DNA from: Kitasatospora paranensis
Lineage (GTDB): Bacteria; Actinomycetota; Actinomycetes; Streptomycetales; Streptomycetaceae
Assembly (NCBI RefSeq): GCF_039544005.1
Contig: NZ_BAABKV010000001.1
Span: 5,580,001 to 5,644,000, forward strand
DNA: 64,000 nt
Reading direction: 5' to 3'
The position numbers and the translations under genes are program-made. Of this stretch, positions 9,730-20,594 are shown piece by piece. Every line of letters starts with the position of its first letter. Position 1 is the stretch's first letter. Under the pieces are notes generated by a model that was given only the letters and a program-made list of their open reading frames with translations, did no database searches and had not been told where the DNA came from.

Positions 9730-11048
9730 ATGCCGGACGGCTTCAGCGCGGGCGATACCGCCTTTGTGTTCATCTGTGCGGCCCTGGTCATGTTGATGAC
9801 CCCGGGCCTGGCCTTCTTCTACGGAGGCATGGTCAGGGTCAAGAGCACGCTCAACATGCTGGTGATGAGCTTCATCACGCTCGGCATCGTCAGCGTCCTG
9901 TGGGTGCTCTACGGCTACAGCCTCGCCTTCGGCCCGGACGCCGGCGCCGGCCTCATCGGGAACCTGGACTACCTGGGCTTCCGCGGCATCGGCCTCAACG
10001 ACCTCAGCGGCACGATCCCGGTCACCGGGTTCGCCGCCTTCCAGCTGATGTTCGCCGTCATCACCCCGGCCCTGATCAGCGGTGCCATCGCGGACCGCGC
10101 CAAGTTCGCCGCCTGGTCGCTCTTCGTGGCGCTCTGGGTGACCGTCGTCTACTTCCCGGTCGCGCACTGGGTGTTCTTCTTCGACAAGGGCAACGGCGGC
10201 TGGCTCGGCGACCGCCAGGGCGTCATCGACTTCGCCGGCGGCACCGCCGTCCACATCAACGCCGGCTGCGCGGGCCTCGCCCTCGCCCTGGTGCTCGGCA
10301 AGCGCATCGGCTTCAAGAAGGACCCGATGCGCCCGCACAACCTCCCCTGGTGATGCTCGGCTCCGGTCTGCTCTGGTTCGGCTGGTTCGGCTTCAACGCC
10401 GGCTCCGCGCTCGCCGCCAACGGCGTGGCCGGCATGGCCTTCATGAACACCCAGGTCGCCACCGCCGCCGCCTGCCTCGGCTGGCTCGCCTACGAGCGGA
10501 TCAAGCACGGCGCGTTCACCACCCTGGGCGCCGCCTCGGGTGCCGTCGCCGGCCTGGTCGCCATCACCCCGGCCTGCGGCTCGGTCTCCCCGCTCGGCGC
10601 CATCGCCATCGGCATCATCGCCGGTGTCGGCTGCGCCGCGGCGATCAGCCTCAAGTACAAGCTCGGCTTCGACGACTCGCTCGACGTGGTCGGCGTCCAC
10701 CTCGTCGGCGGCGTCATTGGCTCCCTGCTGATCGGCTTCTTCGCCACCGGCCACGTCGGCCAGACCGCGTCCGGTCTCTTCTACGGCGGCGGCTTCGCCC
10801 AGCTCGGCAAGCAGGCGCTCGGCGTCGCCGCGGTCGCGGTGTACTCCTTCGTCGTCACCTACCTGCTCGGCCTCGCCATCCACAAGACCATGGGCTTCCG
10901 GGTCTCCGAGGACGTCGAGGTCGCCGGCATCGACCAGGCCGAGCACGCCGAGTCCGCCTACGACTTCACCGCGGTCGGCGCCAGCCTCGCCCGGGCCGTC
11001 TCCGCCACCCCCGCCACCGCCGCCACGAAGGCCGAGGTCGACGCCTGA
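9730..11048 (+). CDS. amtB: ammonium transporter AmtB (one-base shift)
   Basis: Ammonium channel of about 439 aa with about eleven hydrophobic helices. It begins MPDGFSAGDTAFVFICAALVMLMTPG, the usual Amt N-terminus without a signal peptide, with a GAGGAGA binding site 5 bp upstream. The two pore histidine regions are visible in AVHINAGCAG and VVGVHLVGGV. The frame stops early at NLPW after the C run 10344-10347 and continues one frame away as LVMLGSGLLWFGW; adding one C repairs it. The stop overlaps the glnK start (ATGA), giving translational coupling with the PII protein that blocks the channel when nitrogen is plentiful. Confidence 0.95.
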
Positions 11049-11386
11049 TGAAGCTCATCACCGCAGTCATCAAGCCGCACCGGCTGGACGACGTGAAGGA
11101 CGCCCTGCAGGCCTTCGGCGTCCACGGTCTCACCGTCACCGAGGCCAGTGGCTACGGCCGGCAGCGCGGCCACACCGAGGTCTACCGGGGCGCGGAGTAC
11201 ACCGTCGACCTGGTGCCGAAGGTCCGCATCGAGATCCTGGTCGAGGACGACGACGCCGAGCAGTTGATCGACGTCGTGGTCAAGGCCGCCCGCACCGGCA
11301 AGATCGGTGACGGCAAGGTCTGGTCCGTCCCGGTCGACACGGCGGTGCGGGTCCGCACCGGCGAGCGCGGCCCCGACGCGCTCTAG
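11048..11386 (+). CDS. glnK: nitrogen regulatory PII protein GlnK
   Basis: This 112-aa PII protein has the normal family length. The T-loop sequence EVYRGAEYTVD places a Tyr at residue 51, the site known to be modified by GlnD in actinobacteria. The C-terminal signature KIGDGKVWSVPVD is intact. PII senses 2-oxoglutarate and ATP/ADP and gates AmtB. Its start overlaps the amtB stop and glnD follows, the standard actinobacterial amtB-glnK-glnD operon. Confidence 0.97.
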   Translation: MKLITAVIKPHRLDDVKDALQAFGVHGLTVTEASGYGRQRGHTEVYRGAEYTVDLVPKVRIEILVEDDDAEQLIDVVVKAARTGKIGDGKVWSVPVDTAVRVRTGERGPDAL

Positions 11387-11431
11387 CATCGGCAGCACGC
11401 GCAGCACGCAGCACCTGTTCCGCACGCTCTT

Positions 11432-11459
11432 GGCGGACCTGCCCACCGGCAGGTCCGCC
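11432..11459 (+). terminator. hairpin between glnK and glnD
   Basis: A perfect 12-bp stem (GGCGGACCTGCC) with a CACC loop lies 45 bp after glnK and 45 bp before glnD. It may attenuate transcription, so that glnD is made at a lower level than amtB and glnK. Confidence 0.6.
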
Positions 11460-11503
11460 GGACGCGTATCCGGCACCGACCGCTCCACGGATGGGGATCC
11501 GAC

Positions 11504-13944
11504 GTGACCACGACCGAAGCCCACCCCTCCGGCCCGGCCCGCCCGGACGACCACGGCGCCGCCCGGGCCCGGCTGCTCGCCGAACCCGGCCTCGGTGGTG
11601 CGGCCAGACGCGCCGCCCTCGCCCGGCTCACCGACGGCTGGCTCACCGGGCTGTACCGGGAGGCCGGGGCACCCGCGGGCACCGCCCTGGTGGCCGTCGG
11701 CGGATACGGCAGGGGCGAGCTCTCCCCGCGCAGCGACCTCGACGTGCTGCTGCTGCACGAGGGCCCTGTCGACCCCGCCCTGGCGGAGCGGATCTGGTAC
11801 CCGGTCTGGGACTCCGGCGCCGCCCTCGACCACTCCGTCCGCACCCTCGGCGAGGCCCGCCAGGTCGCCGCCGACGACCTCAAGGCCCAGCTCGGCCTGC
11901 TCGACGCCCGGCACATCGCCGGGGACCCGGCCCTCACCGCCACCCTGCGCTCCACCCTGCTCGCCGACTGGCGGGCCGGCGCCGCCGGCCGGCTGCCCGA
12001 GCTGCAGGACCTCGGCACCGAGCGGGCCGAACGCCACGGAGAGCTCTCCTTCCTGCTGGAGCCCGACCTCAAGGAGGCCCGCGGCGGCCTGCGCGACGTG
12101 GTCGCCCTCAACGCGATCGCCGCGACCTGGCTCGCGGACGCCCCCGCGACGGCCTGGATGCCGCCGCCGCCCGCCTCGCCGACGTCCGCGACGCCCTCCA
12201 CCTGACCACCGGCCGCGCCACCGAGCGGCTCAGCCTCCAGGACCAGGACCAGGTCGCCGCCCGCCTCGGCGTCCTCGACGCCGACACCCTGCTGCGCCAG
12301 GTCTACGAGGCCGCCCGCACCATCACCTACGCCTCGGACGTCACCTGGCGCGCGGTCGACCGGGTGCTCGCCGCCCGCAGCGGCCGCGGCCGGCGGATCT
12401 CCCGGATCGCGTTCCCGTTCAGCGGGGTCGGCCGCGGCGCCGGCGCGGTCGCCAAGGGGGCCGTCGACCGCCGCCCGCTCGCCGAGGGAGTCGTCGAACA
12501 GGACGGCGAGGCCGTCCTCGCCCAGGGCGCCCGTCCCGCCCAGGACCCGGTTCTGCCGCTGCGGGCCGCCGCCGCGGCCGCACAGGCCGGCCTCACCGTC
12601 TCCTACGCCACCGTCCGCCGGCTCGCCGCCGAGTCCAAGCCGCTGCCGGTGCCCTGGCCGGACGAGGCCCGCGAGCAGCTGATCACCCTGCTCGGCGCCG
12701 GCGAGGCCTGCCTGCCCGTGTGGGAGGCGCTGGAGGCCGAGGGACTGATCACCCGGCTGCTGCCGGACTGGGAGCGGGTGCGCTGCCGCCCGCAGCGCAA
12801 CGCGGTGCACCGCTGGACGGTCGACCGGCACCTGATCGAGACGGCGGTGCGGGCCGCCGCGATGACCCGCCGGGTGGCCCGACCCGACCTGCTGCTGGTC
12901 GCGGCCCTGCTGCACGACATCGGCAAGGGCTGGCCCGGCGACCACTCCGAGGCCGGCGAGGTGATCGTCCGCGACGTCGCCGTCCGGATGGGCTTCGACA
13001 AGACCGACACCGACACCCTCGCGCTGTTGGTCCGCCACCACCTGACCCTGGTGGACACCGCCACCCGGCGCGACCCGGACGACCCGGCCACCGTCGAGGC
13101 GATCACCGGGACGGTCGGCACGCTGGCCCACCTGGAGCTGCTGCACGCCCTCACCGAGGCCGACGCCACCGCCACCGGACCGGCGGCCTGGAGCAGCTGG
13201 CGGGCCTCGCTGGTCGCCGGGCTGGCGGCCCGCGCGGCGGCCCGGCTGGCGGGTGCGGTCAGCTACCCGGTGGCGGGCGACCCGACCGCCGAGGAGGAGC
13301 GGCTCGCCGTCGAGGCGGCCCGGACGGGCGCGCCCGCGCTCTCCCTGCTCGCCCACGCCGAACAGGGCGACGGCGGCACCGAGCCGATGGGGGTCGAGCT
13401 GACCCTCGCCATCCCGGACCGGCCCGGCCTGCTGGGCACGGTGGCCGGCGTGCTCGCGCTGCACCGGCTCACCGTCCGGTCGGCCGGGCTGCGCGAACTC
13501 GACCCGGTCGGCGCGGGGCCCGTCCTGCTGCTCTCCTGGACGGTCGCCGCCGAGTACGGCGAGCTGCCGGAGGCGGCCAGGCTCCGTGCGGACCTGCGGC
13601 GGGCCCTGGACGGCTCGTTGGACGTCGCCCGCAAGCTCGCCGAGCGGGACGCCGCCGCGCCCCGGCGGCGCGGCATCGCCACCCCGCCGCCGGTGGTGTC
13701 GGTCGCCCCTGGTGCCTCGTCCAGCGCCACCATCCTGGAGGTCCGCGCGCACGACGCGCCGGGGCTGCTGCACCGCATCGGCCGGGCCCTGGACGCGGCC
13801 GGCGTCCGGGTGCGCACCGCCCATGTCTCCACCCTGGGCGCGGACGCCGTGGACGCCTTCTACGTGACGGATTCGGAGGGCCGGCCGCTGACCGCGCAGC
13901 GGGCGTCCGAGGTGGCCAGAGCGGTGCAGGGCGCCCTCGGCTGA
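11504..13944 (+). CDS. glnD: PII nucleotidyltransferase GlnD (one-base shift)
   Basis: GlnD of about 813 aa, the enzyme that adds and removes a nucleotidyl group on PII. The domains in order are a nucleotidyltransferase (AVGGYGRGELSPRSDLDVLLLH, with the DxD metal site), a helical linker (LKEARGGLRD), an HD phosphohydrolase (AALLHDIGKGWPGDHSE), and two ACT domains (from ELTLAIPDRPGLLGTV and from LEVRAHDAPGLLHRIG). The start is GTG 11504. The frame breaks at the C run 12141-12145 and resumes as RDGLDAAAARLADVRD; one missing C explains it. In Streptomyces this enzyme adenylylates GlnK rather than uridylylating it. Confidence 0.95.
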
Positions 13945-14075
13945 GGGCGCCGGCCCGCCCGGGGAGCCCTGCGCGGGCCGGATCCGGGCGGGTGGAGACC
14001 GTTCCCCGGGCGGCCGGATACCCTGGGGGACGACGACAGTACCCGTACCGATGCCGCAAGGGACCCGCGACCGAC

Positions 14076-15639
14076 GTGTTCGACACTCTCTCCGACCGCC
14101 TCGCAGCGACGTTCAAGAACCTCCGGGGCAAGGGCCGCCTCAGCGAGGCGGACATCGACGCCACCGCCCGGGACATCCGCATCGCGCTGCTGGAGGCGGA
14201 CGTCGCCCTCCCGGTGGTGCGGGCCTTCATCAAGCAGGTCAAGGAGCGCGCCCTCGGCTCCGAGGTGTCCGGTGCGCTGAACCCCGCGCAGCAGATCATC
14301 AAGATCGTCAACGAGGAGCTCATCAGCATCCTCGGCGGCGAGACGCGCCGGCTGCGGTACGCCAAGACCGGCCCGACCGTGATCATGCTGGCCGGTCTCC
14401 AGGGTGCCGGTAAGACCACCCTCGCGGGCAAGCTCGGCCACTGGCTCAAGAGCCAGAAGCACACCCCCTGCTGGTCGCCTGCGACCTCCAGCGCCCCAAC
14501 GCGGTCAACCAGCTCGGCGTCGTCGCCGAGCGCGCGGGCGTCGCCTTCTACGGCCCCGAGCCGGGCAACGGCGTCGGCGACCCGGTCAAGGTCGCCCGCG
14601 ACTCGATCGAGTACGCCAAGCAGAAGCAGTACGACGTCGTCATCGTCGACACCGCCGGCCGCCTCGGCATCGACGCCGAGATGATGCAGCAGGCCGCCGA
14701 CATCCGGGCCGCCGTCCAGCCCGACGAGGTCCTGTTCGTCGTCGACGCCATGGTCGGCCAGGACGCGGTCACCACCGCGCAGGCCTTCCTGGAGGGCGTC
14801 GACTTCACCGGCGTCGTGCTCTCCAAGCTCGACGGCGACGCCCGCGGCGGCGCCGCCCTCTCGGTCGCCCACGTGACCGGCCGCCAGATCATGTTCGCCT
14901 CCAACGGCGAGAAGGTCGACGAGTTCGACGCCTTCCACCCGGACCGGATGGCCTCCCGGATCCTCGGCATGGGCGACATGCTGTCGCTCATCGAGAAGGC
15001 CGAGCAGACCTTCTCCCAGGCCGAGGCCGAGAAGATGGCCTCCAAGCTGCAGGGCGGCGGCAAGGACTTCACGCTCGACGACTTCCTCGGGCAGCTGGAG
15101 CAGGTCCAGAAGATGGGCTCGATCTCCAAGCTGCTGGGCATGCTCCCGGGCATGGGCCAGATCCGGGACCAGATCAACAACATCGACGACAAGGACGTCA
15201 ACCGCGTCGGCGCCATCATCAAGTCGATGACCCCGGCCGAGCGCACCGACCCGAAGATCATCAACGGCTCCCGCCGGCTGCGCATCGCCAAGGGCTCCGG
15301 CGTCCAGGTCGGCGAGGTCAACAGCCTGGTCGAGCGGTTCTTCGAGGCCCGCAAGATGATGTCTGCGATGGCCTCCGGCAAGGGATCCCGGGCATGCCCG
15401 GCATTCCCGGGATGGGCGGCGGCGGCAAGAAGTCCGCGAAGAAGGCCCCGGCCGCCAAGGGCCGCAAGAAGTCCGGCAACCCGCTGAAGCGGGCCCAGGA
15501 GGAGGCGGCCGCCGCCGAGCGCAGGGCCCTGGGCCCCGCCGGCGGCCAGGAGGCGGCGCCCGGTGGCGCGTTCGGCCTCGGGGCGGGCAAGGGCCCGGCC
15601 GACTTCGAGCTCCCCAAGGAGTTCAAGGACCTGCTCTGA
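14076..15639 (+). CDS. ffh: signal recognition particle protein Ffh (two one-base shifts)
   Basis: SRP54-family GTPase of about 521 aa that binds signal peptides on ribosomes and delivers them to FtsY. The start is GTG 14076 (VFDTLSDRLAATFKNLRGKG). The N domain is followed by the G domain (GLQGAGKTTLAGKLG, DTAGRLGID, SKLDGDARGG) and a Met-rich M domain (SKLLGMLPGMGQIRDQ) with a Gly/Lys-rich tail. Two breaks, at the C run 14464-14468 and at GGG 15382-15384, each need one extra base; the repaired joins read TPLLVACDLQRPN and GKGIPGMPGIPG. As ffh is essential, two disabling mutations are not credible and the breaks are sequencing artefacts. Confidence 0.96.
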
Positions 15640-15658
15640 CCGCGCCCGCGCGATCACG

Positions 15659-15692
15659 ACGGCCCGCCGCCCCTGGAGGGGCGGCGGGCCGT
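15659..15692 (+). terminator. hairpin terminator after ffh
   Basis: A perfect 15-bp stem (ACGGCCCGCCGCCCC and its complement) with a TGGA loop starts 19 bp past the ffh stop. Confidence 0.8.
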
Positions 15693-15831
15693 TGCCCGTT
15701 CCGGGCGGGGTGGCGACGCGTCGAAGTGGCGCGCGGCGTGGAGGTGCGGGGGCGTGGTTGCGGGCCGTCGCGCCGTCGTGAGTGCCGGGGCGCGAGCGTC
15801 AGGGGCCCCGGTGCGGCGCGGGACCGTACGG

Positions 15832-16373
15832 ATGAACGATGATGGTGGTGTGCGAGTTGCGATCCGGGCCCCCGAGCCGCCGATGCGGCGCCCTACGCCG
15901 AGGCGGTGCGGCGGTCCGCCGACCACATCGGCCGCTGGAACCCGGTCGAGCCGGACGGCCTGACCGAACTCCTGGAGCGTCAGGGGCAGGGCCTGCGCAC
16001 CTTCCTGATCGAGGACACCGCCAGCGGCGGGCTGGTCGGCAAGTGCAACGTCGCCAACATCGTGATGGGGCGCTTCTGCAACGCCGCGCTCGGCTACGAC
16101 TCCTATCTCCCGTTCGCCGGCACCGGCCGGATGACCGAGGGGATGCAGCTGGTCGTCGACCGCTGCTTCGCGCCGGTCGAACGCGGCGGCCTCGGCCTGC
16201 ACCGGCTGGAGATCAACGTCCAGCCGGACAACGTCCGCTCGATCGCGCTCGCCCGGCGGCTCGGCTTCCGCCACGAGGGCTTCACCCCGCGGATGCTCTT
16301 CCTGTCCGGGGCCTGGCGGGACCACGAGCGGTTCGCGCTGACCGCCGAGGAGTGGGCCCCGCCGGGGCCCTGA
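15832..16373 (+). CDS. GNAT-family N-acetyltransferase (one-base shift)
   Basis: Protein of about 180 aa resembling RimJ/RimL-type acetyltransferases, which transfer acetyl from acetyl-CoA to protein N-termini or small amines. Visible parts are the AAPYAEAVRRSADHIGRWNP start region, the central LGYDSYLPFAGTGRMTEG and the acetyl-CoA-binding segment HRLEINVQPDNVRSIALARRLGF. The long frame opens only at 15906. Reading from ATG 15832 and adding one C at the run 15869-15873 gives a normal N-terminus (VRVAIRAPRAADAAPYAEA). The substrate cannot be told. Confidence 0.85.
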
Positions 16374-16416
16374 CCGGATCCGTTTCCGACCAGATCCGTT
16401 CCTGACCGGATCCGTT
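16369..16416. repeat. three short direct repeats between convergent genes
   Basis: CCTGACCGGATCCGTT occurs at 16369-16384 and 16401-16416, with a diverged copy (CCGACCAGATCCGTT) at 16386-16400. They fill the gap between the acetyltransferase stop and the methyltransferase stop. Related GGATCCGG strings recur after proS at 18.9 kb. Confidence 0.6.
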
Positions 16417-16418
16417 GC

Positions 16419-17237
16419 TCAGCGCGGCTGGTCCGCCACCACGTAGCGGAACACGTTGGCCATCCGGACCGAGGCGTCCGGCTGCACGTACGGGTGGAGC
16501 GCCTCCTCCAGCTCCTTGGCGACCAGCGCAGGCCCCCACTCCTCGATCGCGGCTTCGTACAGGCCCGTCGCGAGCATCCCGCGCACCGCGCTGTCGAGCT
16601 CCGGATAGGCGAACGGGCAGCTGACCCGGCCGCTGCCGGCCGGCCGCAGGCCCGCACCGGCGCACAGCAGCTCCAGGACGCCCGGCGCACTCAGCGCGAA
16701 CGGGTCCGGGGTCTGCGCGCGGCCGCTACGGCGCCGAGCCACCTCCAGGACGGATGCGCTCTCGCAGCGCTCCGGAGGGCCCCAGGACGCCAGCACCACC
16801 TGTCCGCCCTGCAGGGTCCGCCCCGCGGCCTCGACCACGAGCCGGGCCGGATCGCGGACGTACGTCAGCTGCTCGAAAACGGTGACCAGCGAATACGCCG
16901 AGCGGGGGACGCCCTGCTCCGACCGGTCGATCCCGCCGGCGGCCGCCACCCGCAGGTGCCGCCCCTCGGCGAGCTCGCGCAACTCCTCCTCGGGTTCCAG
17001 GCCGGCCACCTGGGCGCCGCGCTCCGCGGCCAGCAGCAGGGCCAGCCCCGAACGGCAGCCGAGACCCAGCAGACTGGTCGCCGGGCCCACCTCCAGCCGC
17101 CGGTAGACGGCCTGGTAGAGCGGTACCAGCATCCGTTCCTGGATCTCCGCCCAGTCGCGCGCCCGACCGCGCGACCCCGCCCCGCCGTCCGTGTGCGGGC
17201 GCTGCGCGGTCGTACCGGTCACCTGCGCTGAAGCCAT
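16419..17237 (-). CDS. SAM-dependent methyltransferase-like protein
   Basis: This 272-aa protein has a class I methyltransferase fold signature. TSLLGLGCRSGLALLLAAERG corresponds to the SAM-binding Gly-rich loop, QVAGLEPEEELRELA to the acidic second strand, and SLVTVFEQLTYVRDPARLVVEA to the post-IV region. A GGGAGG site precedes ATG 17237. The motif is LGLGCRSG rather than a typical LDxGxGxG, so SAM binding is likely but less certain than in canonical members. The substrate is unknown. The gene is divergent from proS. Confidence 0.75.
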   Translation of the reverse strand: MASAQVTGTTAQRPHTDGGAGSRGRARDWAEIQERMLVPLYQAVYRRLEVGPATSLLGLGCRSGLALLLAAERGAQVAGLEPEEELRELAEGRHLRVAAAGGIDRSEQGVPRSAYSLVTVFEQLTYVRDPARLVVEAAGRTLQGGQVVLASWGPPERCESASVLEVARRRSGRAQTPDPFALSAPGVLELLCAGAGLRPAGSGRVSCPFAYPELDSAVRGMLATGLYEAAIEEWGPALVAKELEEALHPYVQPDASVRMANVFRYVVADQPR

Positions 17238-17433
17238 CGCGGCCTCCCATTCCGGTTGATGCGTCTCTGCTCCGGCTCCCCCGGTCGTCCCGCCCCGCCT
17301 TCCAGCGAACAGCGCCGCGGGCCCGCCGTCCAGAGGTGTGCAGGGAGTGTCCGTGCGCCGAGGCGTGCGCCCCCGCAGTGCGCCGGTGCACCGGATTCAC
17401 AGTCCGTGGCCCGATCCCCGTACCATCTGCCCC

Positions 17434-18845
17434 ATGGCTAAGGCACCCGTACTCACCCCCAGGCGGAGGACTTCCCGCGCTGGTACCAGGACCTCATCAA
17501 CAAGGCCGAGCTGGCCGACAACGGTCCGGTGCGCGGCACCATGGTGATCCGACCGTACGGGTACAGCCTGTGGGAGCGGATGCAGCAGGAGATGGACGCC
17601 CGGATCAAGAAGGCGGGTGCCCAGAACGCCTACTTCCCGATGTTCATCCCGCAGTCGTACCTCACCAAGGAAGCCGAGCACGTCGAGGGCTTCGCCCCCG
17701 AACTCGCCGTGGTCACCCACGGCGGCGGCAAGGAGCTCGACGAGCCCGTCGTCGTGCGCCCCACCTCCGAGACGATCATCAACGAGTACTTCTCCAAGTG
17801 GGTGCAGAGCCACCGCGACCTGCCTCTGCTGATCAACCAGTGGGCCAACGTCGTCCGCTGGGAGCTGCGCCCCCGCGTCTTCCTGCGCACCACCGAGTTC
17901 CTCTGGCAGGAGGGCCACACCGCCCACGCCACCTACGAGGACGCGCGCGCCTACGCCTCGCGCATCCACACCGACGTCTACGGCGACTTCATGACCAACG
18001 TGCTGGGCATCGACGTGGTGCTCGGCCGCAAGACCGCCCGCGAGCGTTTCGCCGGCGCCATCAACACCCTCACCCTCGAAGGCATGATGGGTGACGGCAA
18101 GGCGCTGCAGATGGGCACCAGCCACGAGCTCGGCCAGAACTTCGCCAAGGCGTTCAACACCACCTACCAGCTCCAGGGTGCCGAGCGCGAGTACGTCTGG
18201 CAGACCTCCTGGGGCGTCTCCACCCGCATGGTCGGCGGCCTGATCATGTCGCACGGCGACGACAGCGGTCTGCGGGTGCCCCCGCGGCTGGCCGCCGTCC
18301 AGGTCGTCGTGCTCGCGATCAAGGGCGACGACGCGGTGCTGGCCAAGGTCCGCGAGATCGGCGCCCAGCTGGAGGCCGCCGGCGTCCGGGTCGTGGTCGA
18401 CGACCGCACCGACACCCCCTTCGGCCGCCGCGCCGTCGACTGGGAGCTCAAGGGCGTCCCGCTGCGGATCGAGGTCGGCCCGCGCGACCTGGAGAACGGC
18501 ACCGCGATGCTGGTCCGCCGGATCGCCGGCGGCAAGGAGCCGGTCGCGACCGACTCGCTGGCCACCCTGGTGCCCGGCATCCTGGAGGAGGACCAGGCGC
18601 TGCTGCTCCGCCAGTCGCGCGAGCGCCGCGAGGCCCGCACGGTCGATGTCGCCTCCATCGAGGAGGCCGTCGAGGCCGCGGCCACCGGCTGGGGCCGGAT
18701 CTCCTGGGCCGACCTGGGCCCGGAGGGCGAGGCCAAGCTCGCCGAGCAGGGCGTCTCGGTGCGCTGCATCGTCGCCGCCGACGGCTCGGTGCCGGCCACC
18801 GACGACCAGGACGGCAACATCGCCATCGTCGCCCGCGCGTACTGA
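17434..18845 (+). CDS. proS: prolyl-tRNA synthetase, short archaeal/eukaryote-like type (one-base shift)
   Basis: Class II aminoacyl-tRNA synthetase of about 470 aa that charges tRNA-Pro. It begins MAKAPVLTP, then adding one C at the run 17456-17460 gives QAEDFPRWYQDLINKAELADNGPVRG. Class II motifs are visible as VVRPTSETIINEYF and LRTTEFLWQEGHTAH, followed by an anticodon-binding domain (VQVVVLAIKGDD). The length and lack of an inserted editing domain match the type 3 (eukaryote/archaea-like) enzyme, not the 570-aa bacterial form. Whether another proS exists in the genome cannot be seen. Confidence 0.93.
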
Positions 18846-19413
18846 TCCCGGGCAGGATCCGGACCGGGATCAGGATCGGGGTTTTCGGAGTCTGATCCGG
18901 AGCCTTGATCCCTGTCCCGGTCCGGCCTGATCCGGTTCCTGCGCCGGGGCCGAATCGCGGTCGGGGCTGTGGCGGCGGGATCGGTTCTGCGGGGGTTGCG
19001 TGGGGGAGTGGGCGTGCCCGTTGCTGAAGACTTCCTGAAGAGCGAACGGGCACTGCGAACGAATTCCGGCGTGAATCGGCGGAATGTTAACCCTGGTTTG
19101 CGTACTCCTTGTTGAAGCTACTCGCCGGTCAACTCCCGGCGGGCCGGAACTAGCGGTACGGTATACGGCCCGTGGCCCTGTCAATTTCGACACAGCCACG
19201 GGCCGTCCGCCATGGCGGCGGCACTTGCACGTCCCGGGACGGCAGCCGAGAGCCCGTCGAGATTCGACGGGTCCACAGATGCAGGGGGTTGGTCTTGCGT
19301 CAGGTCAGAACAACGCAATTCAGGTACAGGTCGGCATTCCTGAGAGATCGCTGGGAATTCCCCGAGAACGGGAACTCTCGGAACATCGGCCCGCTCTCCC
19401 TCGTTGGTCCAGC
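18846..19413. other. intergenic region with GATCC-rich repeats and a hairpin
   Basis: The first 100 bp after proS contain at least six short GGATC/GATCC strings in both orientations that can pair in several ways and probably end transcription. At 19166-19205 an 11-bp perfect inverted repeat (CGGCCCGTGGC) encloses an inner CTGT/ACAG pairing. The 19060-19120 part is less GC-rich and is a likely promoter region for the next gene. No protein-like frame is seen. Confidence 0.5.
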
Positions 19414-19992
19414 GTGAGCACGACACAGCCCCTCGTCCTGGCGGCCGAACTGGCCGCCGCCTGGAGCGACATCCAGGCCCATCACCAGGACCTCCCCGAC
19501 CTCGCCTCCCCGGAGGCCCTGATCGGCGAGTCCTCCTCGGCCTGCGGCACCCGGCTCGGTTTCGAGCGGCTGCTGCACGAGGCCGCCCACGGTCTGGCCG
19601 CAGCCCGGGAGATCCGCGACACCTCCCGCGCCGGCCGGTACCACAACCGACGCTTCCTGATGCTCGCCTCCGAGCTCGGGCTGGCCCACCCGGTCGAGCC
19701 GCACGCCAGCAGCGGCTTCTCCCAGGTGACCATGCTCCAGGAGACGCAGGAACGGTACGTCGACACCATCGAGCGGCTGGAGCGCGCACTCGGGGCGCAC
19801 CAGTTGGCCGTTGCGGGCGAGGGCGGCCAGCGCGCCTTCCGCGGCCCGGCGGCCCGCCACGGATCCTCCGGCGGCGGCGTACGGGTCAAGGCCGTCTGCG
19901 GTTGTGGCCGCAACGTCCGCGTGGTGCCGTCGGTGCTCGCCCAGGCCTCCATCGTCTGCGGCGCGTGCCAGCAGCCCTTCAAGATCGGCTGA
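19414..19992 (+). CDS. SprT-like metalloprotease-like protein with zinc ribbon
   Basis: This 192-aa protein starts at GTG 19414. The N-terminal half has LLHEAAHGLAAAREIRDTS followed by RYHNRRFLMLASELGL. HEAAH fits the HExxH zinc-protease motif, and the layout resembles SprT-like domains. The C-terminus has CGCGRN and CGACQQPF, a four-Cys zinc ribbon. Homologues in Streptomyces are annotated as hypothetical. Protease activity is inferred from the motif only. It is followed by a 600-bp gap before rpsP. Confidence 0.65.
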   Translation: MSTTQPLVLAAELAAAWSDIQAHHQDLPDLASPEALIGESSSACGTRLGFERLLHEAAHGLAAAREIRDTSRAGRYHNRRFLMLASELGLAHPVEPHASSGFSQVTMLQETQERYVDTIERLERALGAHQLAVAGEGGQRAFRGPAARHGSSGGGVRVKAVCGCGRNVRVVPSVLAQASIVCGACQQPFKIG

Positions 19993-20594
19993 TCGATCCG
20001 CCGTCGGATCGCCGCACCCAGCGCGGCAGTCCACTGCGTGACCGTTCGCTCTTCTCGGCTCTACCGGGGGCGGGGGCCCTCGGTCGAGCCGATCTGCTTG
20101 TCGTCCGCTTGTCCATCTGCCTGTCCGTCTGTGCGTCCCGCCCCCGATGTCCGCACGTGCCGGGGTGTTCCGGGGCGCGTGTGTTGGCCATGCCCGGATG
20201 CCGCGTGCGTCCGGGTGGTGAGTGCGGTTGCCCGTCCGGGGGCACGCGCGCAGGTGCGGCTGTGTGTGACGCCAGTGCCCTGACGCTGTCGGGGTGGAGT
20301 GGGCTTCCGGCCGCCTTCCTGTGGTCGTTCCGCGCGGTCGTTCCATGTGGCGGTCCCGCGCGGGCGTCCGGACCGAGTGTTCGGATCGAGTGTCCGGACC
20401 GGGTCGGGGCAGTGGCACGGTGGCCGTTTTATGGTGAACAGCCGAGCTGTGGCAGAATGGACAGCTGAGTACTCGGCAGCCGGGCAGGACCCCTCTCTCC
20501 TACGGCTGGCGTGTCCCCTGAACGGCCGGTCGCCGCAACCCCACGCGGTGGCAGCGGCCGCTCACCCACGTCAACACCAGGAGAATCCACTCCC
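19993..20594. other. intergenic region and leader of the rpsP operon
   Basis: This stretch carries no gene with natural codon use. The last 170 bp should hold the rpsP promoter and leader; CAGAAT at about 20452-20457 is a possible -10 element. Short GTCCGG-type strings recur at 20350-20410. No tRNA fold was found. Confidence 0.4.

Noticed and set aside
14464..15384. Programmed frameshifting in ffh, smc, amtB or proS
   Set aside because: The breaks lack slippery heptamers with a following structure and occur in many unrelated genes in one direction at C/G runs, which points to base-calling losses.
20440..20520. tRNA gene before rpsP
   Set aside because: The local hairpins do not form a cloverleaf and no T-loop GTTCGANTC is present.
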